The notes beneath the pieces are model-generated. The model saw only the letters and a list, made by a program, of their open reading frames with translations. It was not told the DNA's origin and did not search any database. From an uncultured Planktomarina sp. (GTDB lineage: Bacteria > Pseudomonadota > Alphaproteobacteria > Rhodobacterales > Rhodobacteraceae), in contig CAJJBP010000003.1 of assembly GCA_905182425.1 (NCBI GenBank), positions 37,318 to 101,317 on the forward strand: a stretch of 64,000 nucleotides of DNA. Direction: 5' to 3'. The position numbers were made by a program, and so were the translations under genes. How positions within the stretch are numbered: position 1 is the first letter of the stretch; every line of letters starts with the position of its first letter. Shown here in pieces: positions 1-9,374 of this stretch.

Positions 1-743
1 AAGGCTCCTAAGCTCGGTACAAATACCAAAATGCACCCTGCAACGACACCAGGTTTCACGGCAGGTAGAACAATACGGCGCAACGTATTCCATTTTGAAG
101 CATAAAGGTCTGCAGCAGCTTCTGACATAGTGAAATTATACCGCTCAACAGAGGCGTAGATCGGTAAAACCATAAAGGGTAAATAGCTATAAAATAACCC
201 TAACTGTACTGCCAAGTTCGTATTGATGATACGCAAGGGGTCATCAACAAGCCCGGTGCTCATGAGTAAATCATTGAGAGGCCCCTCGTCACGTAACAGA
301 AATTTCATCGAAACGGTTCGAATGAGTAGATTCACCCAGTAGGGGATGGTAATCAAAAAGACCCAAAGAGCGCGCGTATTTTCTGGTCGGGTTGCTATGT
401 AATAAGCCGTTGGAAACCCGATTAGTAATGCTAGTACGGTTGCTAAACCTGCTTGCCAAATAGACCGCCAGAATATTGTTATATAGGTCCATTGTAATGT
501 TGGGTCACCATCACCGAACAGCCCTCGGTCAAAAAAGAACTGGTCATAAGCAGCAAGGGAAAAATCCCAAATGACGCCACCACGAAATTCTTTTGTTAAG
601 AAGGAATAGATTAACATTACGCAAACAGGTGCAAGTACAAAAGTTCCTAGGATGGCCCAAGAGGGCATCAATAACCAATGGCGAGCTTTGTTGTAGACGT
701 CAGTAGTGGACGATCCACCTGTGGTGCCGTTGCCACTCGCCAT
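1..743 (-). CDS. ABC transporter permease, spermidine/putrescine type (PotB-like), partial
   Basis: This is an inner-membrane permease subunit. The frame opens at an ATG at 743-741 and runs without a stop to the window edge, so the C-terminus lies outside. A hydrophilic Gly/Ser/Thr-rich N-terminus is followed by a first membrane helix (about residues 25-50), then a periplasmic stretch and more helices. Near residue 215 there is an EAA-type cytoplasmic loop (SEAAADLYAS...LP...KPG), the contact site for the ATPase. The start codon shares one base with the stop of the ATPase gene (TAATG), so the two are translationally coupled. PotB/PotC-type permeases import polyamines or other cationic or amino compounds; the substrate here is not shown. 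The binding protein and second permease are presumably beyond the left edge. Confidence 0.85.
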   Translation of the reverse strand, partial: MASGNGTTGGSSTTDVYNKARHWLLMPSWAILGTFVLAPVCVMLIYSFLTKEFRGGVIWDFSLAAYDQFFFDRGLFGDGDPTLQWTYITIFWRSIWQAGLATVLALLIGFPTAYYIATRPENTRALWVFLITIPYWVNLLIRTVSMKFLLRDEGPLNDLLMSTGLVDDPLRIINTNLAVQLGLFYSYLPFMVLPIYASVERYNFTMSEAAADLYASKWNTLRRIVLPAVKPGVVAGCILVFVPSLGA

Positions 744-1834
744 TAGTCGGCCAGCAGACGTGCGGCGCCTACTTCCATATTGACGAAAGCATCATGCCCT
801 ACGTCGATGATGCGCTTGCTGCCCCTGTCGGAGTTTGATGTTCGCACCGTTATTTGAGATCCGGTTTCCAGTTTTACGATTGTTGTGATGTCTGTCCCAA
901 TAAATATATTTTCAACAACTGTTCCTTTAAAGCTCTGGTTCGCGTTTGCCTCCTCTGTCAAAATCATGCGCTCAGGCCGGATGGATAGGTGAAGGCGCGC
1001 GCCCACCACAACAGTTTCAACCGCGGGGCATATCAACGCGTGACTATCATCGATACGGCACTTAGCATCCCCGTCTGAGATTGCCTCAACAGTAACTTCA
1101 AGCAGATTAGTATCACCGATGAAATCGGCTACAAACATATTGTGGGGTTGCTCGTAAATATCTCTGGGGGCTCCAAGTTGTTGAAGTGCTCCATTCGACA
1201 TAACTGCAATTCGATCGGACATTGTGAGCGCCTCTTCTTGGTCATGGGTGACAAAGATGAAAGTAATCCCTGTCTCACGCTGAATGTGCTTGAGTTCCAG
1301 CTGCATGGCTTTTCGCAGCTTTAGATCAAGAGCTGACAAAGGTTCATCCAGCAGCAATACTTTTGGCTGTGGCGCAAGGGCACGGGCAAGAGCAACCCTC
1401 TGTTGTTGCCCGCCTGACATTTGTGCAGGCTTTCGATTTGCGTACTGAGATAGTTGGACCAGTTCAAGCATTTCGCCTGCGCGTTTCCGCGCTTTACTCA
1501 ATGATTTTCCTTGCATCTCCAGACCAAACGCAACATTTTGTAAAACTGACATGTGAGGGAATAAGGCGTAATTCTGAAAGACTGTATTCACGGAGCGTTT
1601 GTGGGGTGGAAGCGTATCGATTTCGTCTCCAAACAAATATATTTGACCCTCAGACACATCTTCAAATCCAGCAATCAATCGAAGAAGGGTGGTTTTACCG
1701 CAGCCAGATGGCCCCAGCAATGTGAAAAATTCATTATCACGGATGCTGAGGGATATTCGGTGCAAGGCCGTAAAATTACCATAGCGCTTTACAGCAGCTT
1801 GTATTTCGACGGCAATGTCCGTTTTGTCTTTCAT
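743..1834 (-). CDS. potA: ABC transporter ATP-binding protein, spermidine/putrescine type (PotA-like)
   Basis: This cytoplasmic ATPase of 363 aa energises the adjacent PotB-like permease. Walker A (GPSGCGKT) lies at about residues 41-48, the Q-loop Gln at 87, the signature SGGQQ (preceded by Met instead of the usual Leu) at about 140-144, and Walker B (LLLDEP) at about 160-165. A C-terminal TOBE-type domain carries the typical IRPER motif. Length and layout fit PotA/FbpC-type ATPases. It is the first visible gene of a leftward operon and overlaps the permease start by one base. A GGGGAT-like ribosome site precedes the ATG. It faces away from the amine-type catabolic block at 2144-9704, which hints that the transporter may feed that pathway; this is inference from position only. 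Confidence 0.88.
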   Translation of the reverse strand: MKDKTDIAVEIQAAVKRYGNFTALHRISLSIRDNEFFTLLGPSGCGKTTLLRLIAGFEDVSEGQIYLFGDEIDTLPPHKRSVNTVFQNYALFPHMSVLQNVAFGLEMQGKSLSKARKRAGEMLELVQLSQYANRKPAQMSGGQQQRVALARALAPQPKVLLLDEPLSALDLKLRKAMQLELKHIQRETGITFIFVTHDQEEALTMSDRIAVMSNGALQQLGAPRDIYEQPHNMFVADFIGDTNLLEVTVEAISDGDAKCRIDDSHALICPAVETVVVGARLHLSIRPERMILTEEANANQSFKGTVVENIFIGTDITTIVKLETGSQITVRTSNSDRGSKRIIDVGHDAFVNMEVGAARLLAD

Positions 1835-2143
1835 TCTTGGAATCCCCTATCCGTCCTAAGCCTAGCGATCACATTACAATCATGTCACCTCATCTTAAAT
1901 GCTGTAGATTGTAGATAAAAATCATCACATGTTGAGATGAGTTATGCTTTGGTTTATTAAAAAAAAATCGTATTTTGAATTCAACTTAGGTGAAAACTTG
2001 GTCATTTTTGTAACAATTAGCTATTACCTAAGCAAAGGTGACGAATTCTATTCTTTTACGTTCACCCAAAATAGGGATAATTAGTAGAAACCGTAGTATG
2101 GTGGTACATCTGACTAACTATACTCAGTATTTGGGACCTTAAA
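1835..2143. promoter_or_regulatory. Divergent intergenic region, probable promoters for potA and the monooxygenase remnant
   Basis: About 310 AT-rich bases lie between divergently oriented genes, including an A8 run near 1961. Both promoters must lie here by position. I see no convincing operator palindrome. Confidence 0.45.
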
Positions 2144-3454
2144 ATGTCAGTTGAAAGAATAGATACTCTGATAGTAGGCGCTGGGCAGGCGGGAATCGCT
2201 TTAAGTGAGCACTTGGGCGAGCAAGGTATTCCATATTTGGTGCTAGAAAAAAGTCGAATTGCTGAGGCTTGGCGAACATCCCGTTGGGATGCTTTGATGA
2301 CAAATGGTCCTGTCTGGCATGACCGTTTTCCGAACCTTGAATTTAAAGGCAACGCGCCGGATGAATTTGTAGGCAAGGAGCGCGTTGTAGCCTACATCGA
2401 AGAATATGCCGACATGGTGAATGCGCCTGTGCGTTCGGGCGTTGAGGTTCTAAGCGCTCGTACCCTTTATGGACCGCGCCGGCTTTTACGGTTGAGACAA
2501 CTCAAGGTGTCATCGAGGCAACGCGGATCGTATCGGCTACGGGGGCATTTCAGCAACCTATAATTCCTCCAATAGTTGCGCTAAGGATACCCAGCGTGCA
2601 TCAGATGCATTCTGCCCTGTACCGCAACCCGGAACAACTCGCCTGACGGGGCAGTCATGGTCGTGGGGGCGGGCTCGTCAGGAGCGCAAATCGCCGATGA
2701 ATTAAATAGGGCAGGCCGCAAGGTAGTTCTTTCAGTTGGTCCACATGATCGCCCGCCCCGCAGGTATCGTAATCGTGATTTTGTTTGGTGGCTAGGCGTT
2801 TTAGGCCTTTGGGATTTAGCGGCGCAAAAACCGGGAACTGAACACGTCACCATTTCTGTAAGTGGCGCATATGGTGGCAGTACAATGGATTTTCGACGGT
2901 TGGCCAGTGAGGGTGTGATGCTGGTTGGTCGTACCCAAAGCTTTTTAGATGGAACTCTTTACTTTGCTGATGATGCCAGCACGAATATTGCTGCTGGCGA
3001 TAAAAACTATGCAGACATGTTGGATGCAGCTGATGCCTATGTTTTAGCGAGTGGGCTTGATTTGCCTTTAGAGCCTGAAGCACGCAAGGCTTGGCCTGAA
3101 CCCTCATGTCTCAGTAATCCTTTGCGTAGTTTGAACCTTGCTGACGAGAATGTCACAACCATTATCTGGGCAACGGGCTACAAGCAGGATTTCAGCTGGC
3201 TTAAAGTTGATGCATTTGATGAGAAAGGCGCTCCAATTCATCAACGGGGTGTTTCTAAAGAACCTGGTGTATATTTTTTAGGTCTTCCATGGCAATCGCG
3301 CCGAGGTTCAACTTTTCTATGGGGTGTGTGGCATGACGCCAAATTTGTCGCTGATCAAATTGCTATCCAGCGCGCTTATGCAGATTATGATGGTGAGGCG
3401 CGATCTGTCTGTCCCGCGAATAATCTGTATAGACTCAAACTATTAGGACACCAG
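2144..3454 (+). pseudogene. Flavin-containing monooxygenase (CzcO-like), frameshifted
   Basis: The first piece (2144-2563) begins with an FAD-binding Rossmann motif GAGQAG at about residues 12-17 and an ExW-type motif. Around 2465-2495 the homologous reading (VETTQGVIEATRIVSATGA...) moves to another frame. Near 2642 that frame ends in TGA and homology resumes in a third frame with the NADPH-binding motif GAGSSGAQIA (from 2657). It then continues through an ATGYKQDFSWL segment, typical of this family, to about 3420. At least two indels therefore break the gene. The end runs in frame into the next gene's ATG, so its own stop may also be lost. Intact relatives are about 400 aa and oxygenate small N- or S-containing substrates. 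It heads a block of three broken genes. Sequencing or assembly error is the alternative explanation. Confidence 0.8.
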
Positions 3455-3869
3455 ATGACACACACTCGCATTCGTAAGTTCAACACAGCGATACATACCC
3501 CGAGCAAAACCTCGACAATGATCTTTGCCAGGCCGTTGTAACGCAAGGTGGCAAGACGGTTTGGCTCCGTGGTCAATGCCCGCAAAACCTTGATGATTTC
3601 AAAATATTACCAGCTCATGATCCCGTGGAGCAGACCCATAAGGTAATGCAAAATATCCGCCAATTAATCGAAGAAGCAGGCGGCAATGGAACATCTCGTC
3701 AAGGTCGTGGTCTACATCACGGACGTACGTCACCGTGAGGCCGTGTATCGTACCATGGGCGAATACATCAAAGGTGTGCACCCGGTGTCTACGGGTCTCG
3801 TCGTACAAGCCTTGGCGCGGCCCGAATGGCTTGGTTGAGATTGACGGTACAGCGGTGATCCCGGAATGA
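3455..3869 (+). pseudogene. RidA-family (YjgF/UK114) protein, frameshifted
   Basis: An ATG at 3455 starts MTHTRIRKFNT. Soon after, the homologous reading jumps frame (QAVVTQGGKTVWLRGQ, then a stretch with VEQTHKVMQNIRQLIEEAGG). It jumps again at about 3686 (MEHLVKVVVYITDVRHREAVY) and once more at about 3828 to reach VEIDGTAVIPE and TGA at 3867-3869. At least three small indels interrupt about 138 codons, which matches the usual RidA size. RidA proteins deaminate reactive enamines/imines, and many sit in amine or amino-acid catabolic operons. The stop overlaps the start of the next gene (ATGA), consistent with a former operon. Confidence 0.75.
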
Positions 3870-4546
3870 CGTTTTCGCTAGTAGCCCGCTGTGCCGAGAC
3901 CGGCATGTTTGGCTTAGCTATATCGTCATCTTCACCTGCGGTCGCGGCCCGCTGTGCCTATGCGCGCGCAGGGGTCGGGGCTGTTGCATCACAGAATGTA
4001 ACTGATCCCTCACTTTGGGCCCGTTGGCGCTCGATCTGATGCAAAGCGGGATGGGGTGCAGCTCGAAGCAATTGAGCGTACGTCCGAGCGCAAGGAAAGT
4101 TCATTGAATACCGTCAGGTCTTGGCTGTTGACGTAGAGGGCGCAACCGCGATCCACTCTGGTCCCAATTCACTTGGAATTTGGACGCAGGCTCAAGGCAG
4201 GGACGTAGCCTCTGGCGGTAACATGCTGGCGAATGACCGTGTTCCACAGGCTATTGTAAATGGATTTCTTAATAGCTCTGGCCATCTTGGAGATCGCCTG
4301 ATTGCTGCGATGCGCGCTGGATTGTCGGCAGGTGGAGAGGCTGGACCTTTGCATTCTGCAGGGATGCTAATGGTGGATAAATTGGCGTGGCCGGTGGCAG
4401 AACTGCGTTGTGATTGGACAGATGATTGCCCAATTGAAACCGTGGCTGCCGCATGGAATGTCTACAAGCCTCAAATGTACGCTTACGTCCAACGTGCTAT
4501 AGATCCGCGAGATGCACCATCCTATGGAGTGCCTGGGGACGAATGA
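3866..4546 (+). pseudogene. DUF1028 family protein, frameshifted
   Basis: From the ATG at 3866 the frame reads MTFSLVARCAETGMFGLAIS followed by an ARAGVGAVASQ segment, the family-typical N-terminus. It fails at about 4013-4020 after TDPSL. A second frame reads GPLALDLMQSGMG, and after further shifts near 4060-4110 the original sense returns as VLAVDVEGATAIHSGPN and stays open to TGA at 4544-4546. At least two or three indels are needed. DUF1028 proteins are about 220-240 aa with an Ntn-hydrolase-like fold. Their function is unclear, though they often neighbour RidA and aldehyde dehydrogenase genes. The C-terminal part (4121-4546) is an open frame without obvious translation signals. Confidence 0.75.
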
Positions 4547-4575
4547 AATCTGGAACATAAAAAAGGAATACCAAA

Positions 4576-6075
4576 GTGCTAGATTATACCAAAGCTGATT
4601 GGACCGAACGCGCTTCTGGCCTAAGACTGCGGAACAAAGCTTTTATTGGAGGCAAATTTGTGGATGCCGCCTCTGGTGAGGTATTCCAATCTATAAATCC
4701 AGCAACTGATGGTCTTTTGGCAAATGTAGCGTCCTGCGATATGGAAGATGTGGACCGTGCCGTACATGCTGCAAGAACAGTATTTGAAGTTGGTAGTTGG
4801 TCACGTGCGGCGCCGGCAGAGCGCAAAGCGGTTCTCCTGAAACTAGCTGAACTTATTCGTGAAAACCTAGAAGAGTTTGCTTTGCTGGACAGTCTTGATA
4901 TGGGAAAATTAGTCATGGATGCGGCAACCATTGATGCGCCGGGATCTGCGCATTTCTTTCAGTGGTACGCTGAGGCGATTGACAAAATTTATGATGAAGT
5001 AGCACCAAACAGTCCAGGAGATTTGGCAATTATTGCTCGAGTGCCATTGGGTGTGATCGGGGCAGTGACCCCTTGGAACTTTCCGCTGGATATGGCTACG
5101 TGGAAGGCTGCAGCGGCTTTGGCTGCTGGGAATTCAGTTGTTTTGAAACCGGCAGAACAGTCCCCCTTGTCAGCTCTCCGTCTTGCGGAACTTGCGAGTG
5201 AAGCTGGCCTTCCTGACGGTGTTTTCAACGTTGTACCTGGTTATGGTCATACAGCGGGCCGAGCCCTAGGATTACATATGGATGTTGATTGTGTTGCCTT
5301 CACTGGATCGACAGCGATTGGTAAGAAATTCATGGAATATTCTGGACAATCTAACTTGAAACAAATCTGGCCTGAAACTGGTGGCAAAAGCCCAAATCTT
5401 GTTTTTGCTGATTGTGAAAATTTTGATGATGCAGCTGATATGGCGGCGTTGGGAATTTTCTTTAACCAAGGAGAAGTTTGCTCTGCAAATTCTCGACTTT
5501 ATGTTGAGCGGTCGGTCAAAGATGAATTTGTAGAAAAACTCATTGAGCGAGCGCAAGCAATGCAACCGGGTAATCCGTTAGATCCGGGGTCCAAAATGGG
5601 CGCTATTGTGGATAGAAAACAAACAGAGGGTGTTATGCGTTTTGTTGAGGCGGGTAAGCAAACTGCCAATCTCGTAACAGGGGGTGCGCAGGTACAGGTC
5701 GATGGCAAAGGGTGCTTTGTTCAGCCAACGATCTTTGACGATGTGAGCCATGACGATCCCCTCGCGCGTGATGAAATTTTTGGGCCGGTTTTGTCGGTTA
5801 TACCTTTTGACACTGAAGTAGAAGCCGTCAGCATGGCAAATGATAGTATCTATGGCCTTGCCGCATCTGTTTGGACTGCCAATTTGAGCCGAGCCTTGCG
5901 GGTCTCTGATCGATTGATGGCGGGAACTGTTTCTGTGAATACGGTTGACGCACTCAGTGCGCAAACTCCATTTGGTGGGATGAAACAATCTGGTTTTGGC
6001 CGTGATTTATCCCTACATAGTTTTGACAAATACACAGCGCTTAAAACGACTTGGATAAAGTACTCTTTGAGTTAA
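4576..6075 (+). CDS. NAD(P)-dependent aldehyde dehydrogenase
   Basis: This 499-aa cytoplasmic enzyme oxidises an aldehyde to the carboxylic acid. The typical elements appear in order: PWNFPL substrate/cofactor loop, FTGS dinucleotide-binding segment, catalytic Glu in ETGGKSPN and nucleophilic Cys in NQGEVCSA (about residue 302). Near the C-terminus is PFGGMKQSGFGRD. Full length and intact, it is most like the PuuC / gamma-glutamyl- or betaine-aldehyde class, but the substrate cannot be read from sequence. The start is GTG at 4576 with an AAAAGGA ribosome site. It follows the three broken genes by 29 bases and was probably co-transcribed with them. Its survival suggests an independent use, or that decay upstream is recent. 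Confidence 0.9.
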   Translation: MLDYTKADWTERASGLRLRNKAFIGGKFVDAASGEVFQSINPATDGLLANVASCDMEDVDRAVHAARTVFEVGSWSRAAPAERKAVLLKLAELIRENLEEFALLDSLDMGKLVMDAATIDAPGSAHFFQWYAEAIDKIYDEVAPNSPGDLAIIARVPLGVIGAVTPWNFPLDMATWKAAAALAAGNSVVLKPAEQSPLSALRLAELASEAGLPDGVFNVVPGYGHTAGRALGLHMDVDCVAFTGSTAIGKKFMEYSGQSNLKQIWPETGGKSPNLVFADCENFDDAADMAALGIFFNQGEVCSANSRLYVERSVKDEFVEKLIERAQAMQPGNPLDPGSKMGAIVDRKQTEGVMRFVEAGKQTANLVTGGAQVQVDGKGCFVQPTIFDDVSHDDPLARDEIFGPVLSVIPFDTEVEAVSMANDSIYGLAASVWTANLSRALRVSDRLMAGTVSVNTVDALSAQTPFGGMKQSGFGRDLSLHSFDKYTALKTTWIKYSLS

Positions 6076-6200
6076 CTTAGTAAGTATTAGTACTCGCTAC
6101 AAAAAAGGTTTTCAGCGATGCGCTCAAATCAGACGAATGGCACCGAAGGTATACCGCAATATAGGCTTGAAGTTTTAGTGGGACACAGCATAATTCGATA

Positions 6201-7139
6201 ATGAATTTACGTTTTACTTTAAGGCAATTGGAATACTTCGTCAGCGTTGGCGAAAACGGCTCAATTGCGCAGGCTAGTATGCAGGTCAATGTATCATCAC
6301 CCTCAATATCCGCTGCGATTTCGCAACTTGAAGAAGAATTTGGACTGCCCTTATTTGTACGAAAACATGCACATGGACTAAGCCTTACACAGCCTGGCAA
6401 GCAATTTATGGAACAGGCACGAAAAATTCTGGTTGAAGCTGATAGTCTGAACCGCCTTGCGGGAGTGATATCCGGCAACGTTCAAGGTCCTCTAAGTGTT
6501 GGATGCCTTTTGACTTTTGCACAAGTTTTACTCCCAGCTATTCGGCGCCAGTTTCATACCCAATATGCGGAAGTCCAAGTGTCGCAAATCGAGTGTGATC
6601 AGCAAACTCTTATCGAGAAAATGCGCCATGCGGATATTGATATTGCGCTTACTTATGACTTGGAAATTCCGCCTGATTTAGAATTCATACCGCTGCGTTC
6701 ATTACCTCTTTATGCCGTATTTGCAGCAGATCATCCTTTGGCGAAACGTGAGACCGTTTCTGTTGAAACCCTGGTAGAATTTCCCATGGTTTTGCTCGAT
6801 CTACCCATAAGCCGTAATTATTTTATGAGTGTATTTGAACGAGTTGGCTGCACACCCAATATTGTTGAACGAACGCGGGATATGGCTGTCATGCGTTCTC
6901 TTGTGGCTAATGGATTTGGGTTCTCTGTTGCTAATATTCGGCCTCACTCGGACCTATCACCAGATGGGCAAGAATTATGCTATATTCCGCTTGCAGGCAC
7001 CCAACGTCCGATGCGGTTAGGCTTCGTTTTAACCAAGGGAGCGCGAAGCATTTTATCCGTTGATGCCTTTATAAATAATGCGACTGAAACCCTCTCGAAT
7101 TGGGGTTACCCAGGCATTCCAGTTGCTAAAGAAAGTTAA
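6201..7139 (+). CDS. LysR-family transcriptional regulator
   Basis: This 312-aa protein has an N-terminal winged helix-turn-helix (about residues 1-62; LRQLEYFVSVGENGSIAQAS and an SISAAISQLEEEFG recognition region). A periplasmic-binding-like effector domain follows (about 90-300). It lies between the aldehyde dehydrogenase and the TMADH-like gene, all in the same direction, so it is a candidate pathway regulator responding to an amine-type metabolite (inference). The start ATG at 6201 has only a weak ribosome site. A hairpin follows the stop (7149-7174). Confidence 0.9.
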   Translation: MNLRFTLRQLEYFVSVGENGSIAQASMQVNVSSPSISAAISQLEEEFGLPLFVRKHAHGLSLTQPGKQFMEQARKILVEADSLNRLAGVISGNVQGPLSVGCLLTFAQVLLPAIRRQFHTQYAEVQVSQIECDQQTLIEKMRHADIDIALTYDLEIPPDLEFIPLRSLPLYAVFAADHPLAKRETVSVETLVEFPMVLLDLPISRNYFMSVFERVGCTPNIVERTRDMAVMRSLVANGFGFSVANIRPHSDLSPDGQELCYIPLAGTQRPMRLGFVLTKGARSILSVDAFINNATETLSNWGYPGIPVAKES

Positions 7140-7148
7140 GCCTAGCCT

Positions 7149-7174
7149 AAGTCATGGTTTTATAACCGTGACTT
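7149..7174 (+). terminator. Intergenic hairpin after the LysR gene
   Basis: Arms AAGTCATGGTT and AACCGTGACTT pair over 11 positions with one G-T wobble around the loop TTAT. No T-run follows, so this may be a weak terminator or a 5' structure for the downstream enzyme gene. Confidence 0.5.
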
Positions 7175-7236
7175 TAGCCTAACCCATTAGTCTGTCATGA
7201 TCCGCTGACAGCCATAAGTAAATAGGAGTAAATACG

Positions 7237-9306
7237 GTGCGTGATCCTCGTTACGATATTCTTTTTGAGCCAACAAAAATTGGGCCTGTCATGGCCAAAA
7301 ACCGTTTTTATCAAGTGCCCCATTGCAATGGGGGAGGCTACCGCGACCCATCTGCTGCGGCTGCGATGCGTGGATCAAAAGCCGAAGGCGGGTGGGGCGT
7401 AATTTTCACTGAACAATGTGAAATGCATCACACCTCTGAAATCACTCCATTTATCGAACTGCGTCTTTGGGAAGATAAAGATATCCCAATGTTACGAAAA
7501 ATGTCTGAGACTATGAAGGAACATGGGGCACTGGCTGGTATTCAATTGGCCTATTCCGGTGTAAATGGTCCCAATCTGTATACTAAAGAGGTCCCATTGG
7601 CGGTCTCCGCGCAGCCTATTCGAACTTTCACCAATGATCCCGTGCAGGCTCGTGCCCTCGATAAAACGGATATACGCGACTTGCGTCGTTGGTTTGTGAA
7701 TGCAGCAAAGCGCTCCAAGGAGGCAGGGTTTGATTTGATCTGTTTGTATGGCGCCCATGGTTTTGGAATCTTCCAGCATTTCCTGAGCCGAGCAACAAAT
7801 CATCGGACTGACGAATACGGCGGTAGCCTCGAAAATCGAGCACGTTTTGTGAATGAAGTTGTATCGGACATGCGAGATGCCATTGGCGATACCATGGGTA
7901 TTACTCTGAGAGTTTCCCTGGATGAAACCATTGGAGATTTGGGGTTCTCTAACGCTGAAGTCCGTGAATTTGTAGAGATGAACCGAAATTTACCTGACCT
8001 GTGGGACTTGGCACAAGGGACTTGGGAAGATTGCTCTGGCCCGTCGCGCTTCAAGGAAGAGGCGGCACAGCATGATTTGGTTAAGGGTATACATGAGCTC
8101 ACGGACCGACCTATTGTTGGGGTAGGCCGTTTCACTAGTCCAGATGTTATGGTAAAAATGATAAACAGTGGAACACTTGATTTTATCGGCTGTGCACGCC
8201 CTTCAATCGCTGATCCCTTTTTACCAAATAAAATTGATGAAGGCCGCATTGAAGATATACGTGAGTGTATTGGATGCAATATTTGTGTCACAGGTGATAT
8301 GACTATGTCGATCAGTCGTTGTACTCAAAACCCCACTTTTATGGAGGAGTGGCGCAAAGGTTGGCATCCAGAACGGATGAACGCCAAAGGCGTGAGTAGC
8401 AATGCATTGGTGATTGGTGCAGGCCCAGCTGGGCTTGAGGCTACACGAGCATTGGCAGAACGTGGATACGAAGTGGCTCTGGCTGAGGCCAGCAGGGTAT
8501 TGGGCGGTCGCGTGGCCCGTGAACGCCATCTTCCGGGCCTGAGTGCTTGGGGACGGGTTGCCGACTACAGAGAGTATCAGATCAGCCAAAAGGCAAATGT
8601 TGAAAGTTATTTTGAAAGTGCTTTGGATGCAGAAAGTATTCTTGAATTTGGGTTTGAAAATATTTGTATTGCGACGGGTGCTTCATGGCGGCGCGACGGT
8701 GTATCCCGGCAGCATGTAGTACCTTTCCCAACTGATGATGCGATGAAAATTTATACGCCTGATGATTTAATGGGAGAGGTCAATCCGACTGGCCATATCG
8801 TCATTTTTGATGATGATCACTATTACATGGGTGGCGTTATCGCCGAACTTTTGATCCAAAAAGGATGCAGTGTGACATTGGTCACCCCGGCGGCCTATGT
8901 CAGTGAGTGGACACTAAACACCTTGGAGCAACATGAGATACACCGTCGTTTAGCACAAATGGGTGTTAAAATTGAGCTTAACCGCGGTGTGATAGCCATC
9001 GGTAAAGATTACATTGAGACTAACTGTGTGTTTACTGACCTAACCCAGCCTATTGGATGTGATGCTGTCGTGTTGGTGACGTCCAAGCTGGAAAACAATA
9101 GTGTCTACAATGATCTTAAAGTGCGTGAGGCAGAATGGGCTGATTCTGGTATTAAAACGGTCAAGCTGATTGGGGATGCAAATGCACCTGGCCCAATCGC
9201 TTGGGCGACATATGCGGGCCACCGCTATGCTCGAGAATTGGACGGTGACGACATTGGGGATGCGCTCCCATTCAGGCGAGAAGTTACCGAACTTGCGATA
9301 GATTAA
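7237..9306 (+). CDS. Trimethylamine/dimethylamine-dehydrogenase-like flavoprotein
   Basis: This 689-aa iron-sulfur flavoenzyme has an N-terminal old-yellow-enzyme TIM barrel (about 1-370), a 4Fe-4S site (Cys344, 347, 350, 362; CIGCNIC...CTQN) and C-terminal NAD/FAD-like Rossmann domains (GAGPAGLEA near 392). Cys30 in NRFYQVPHC matches the residue that binds FMN covalently in trimethylamine dehydrogenase (TMADH). The aromatic bowl that holds trimethylammonium differs: Gln60, Ala105 and Asp354 stand where I recall Tyr60, Trp105 and Trp355 in TMADH. Substrate is therefore unlikely to be trimethylamine and may be another N-methyl or secondary amine (inference). The GTG start at 7237 has an AGGAG site 8 bases upstream. 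Electron acceptors (ETF) are not in the window. Confidence 0.85.
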   Translation: MRDPRYDILFEPTKIGPVMAKNRFYQVPHCNGGGYRDPSAAAAMRGSKAEGGWGVIFTEQCEMHHTSEITPFIELRLWEDKDIPMLRKMSETMKEHGALAGIQLAYSGVNGPNLYTKEVPLAVSAQPIRTFTNDPVQARALDKTDIRDLRRWFVNAAKRSKEAGFDLICLYGAHGFGIFQHFLSRATNHRTDEYGGSLENRARFVNEVVSDMRDAIGDTMGITLRVSLDETIGDLGFSNAEVREFVEMNRNLPDLWDLAQGTWEDCSGPSRFKEEAAQHDLVKGIHELTDRPIVGVGRFTSPDVMVKMINSGTLDFIGCARPSIADPFLPNKIDEGRIEDIRECIGCNICVTGDMTMSISRCTQNPTFMEEWRKGWHPERMNAKGVSSNALVIGAGPAGLEATRALAERGYEVALAEASRVLGGRVARERHLPGLSAWGRVADYREYQISQKANVESYFESALDAESILEFGFENICIATGASWRRDGVSRQHVVPFPTDDAMKIYTPDDLMGEVNPTGHIVIFDDDHYYMGGVIAELLIQKGCSVTLVTPAAYVSEWTLNTLEQHEIHRRLAQMGVKIELNRGVIAIGKDYIETNCVFTDLTQPIGCDAVVLVTSKLENNSVYNDLKVREAEWADSGIKTVKLIGDANAPGPIAWATYAGHRYARELDGDDIGDALPFRREVTELAID

Positions 9307-9374
9307 ACGCCTAACAAAGCGTAGAATTAGGGCTAAATGAGCCTAGAAAAGGTTGTATTTGAGGAGGCGGTGGG

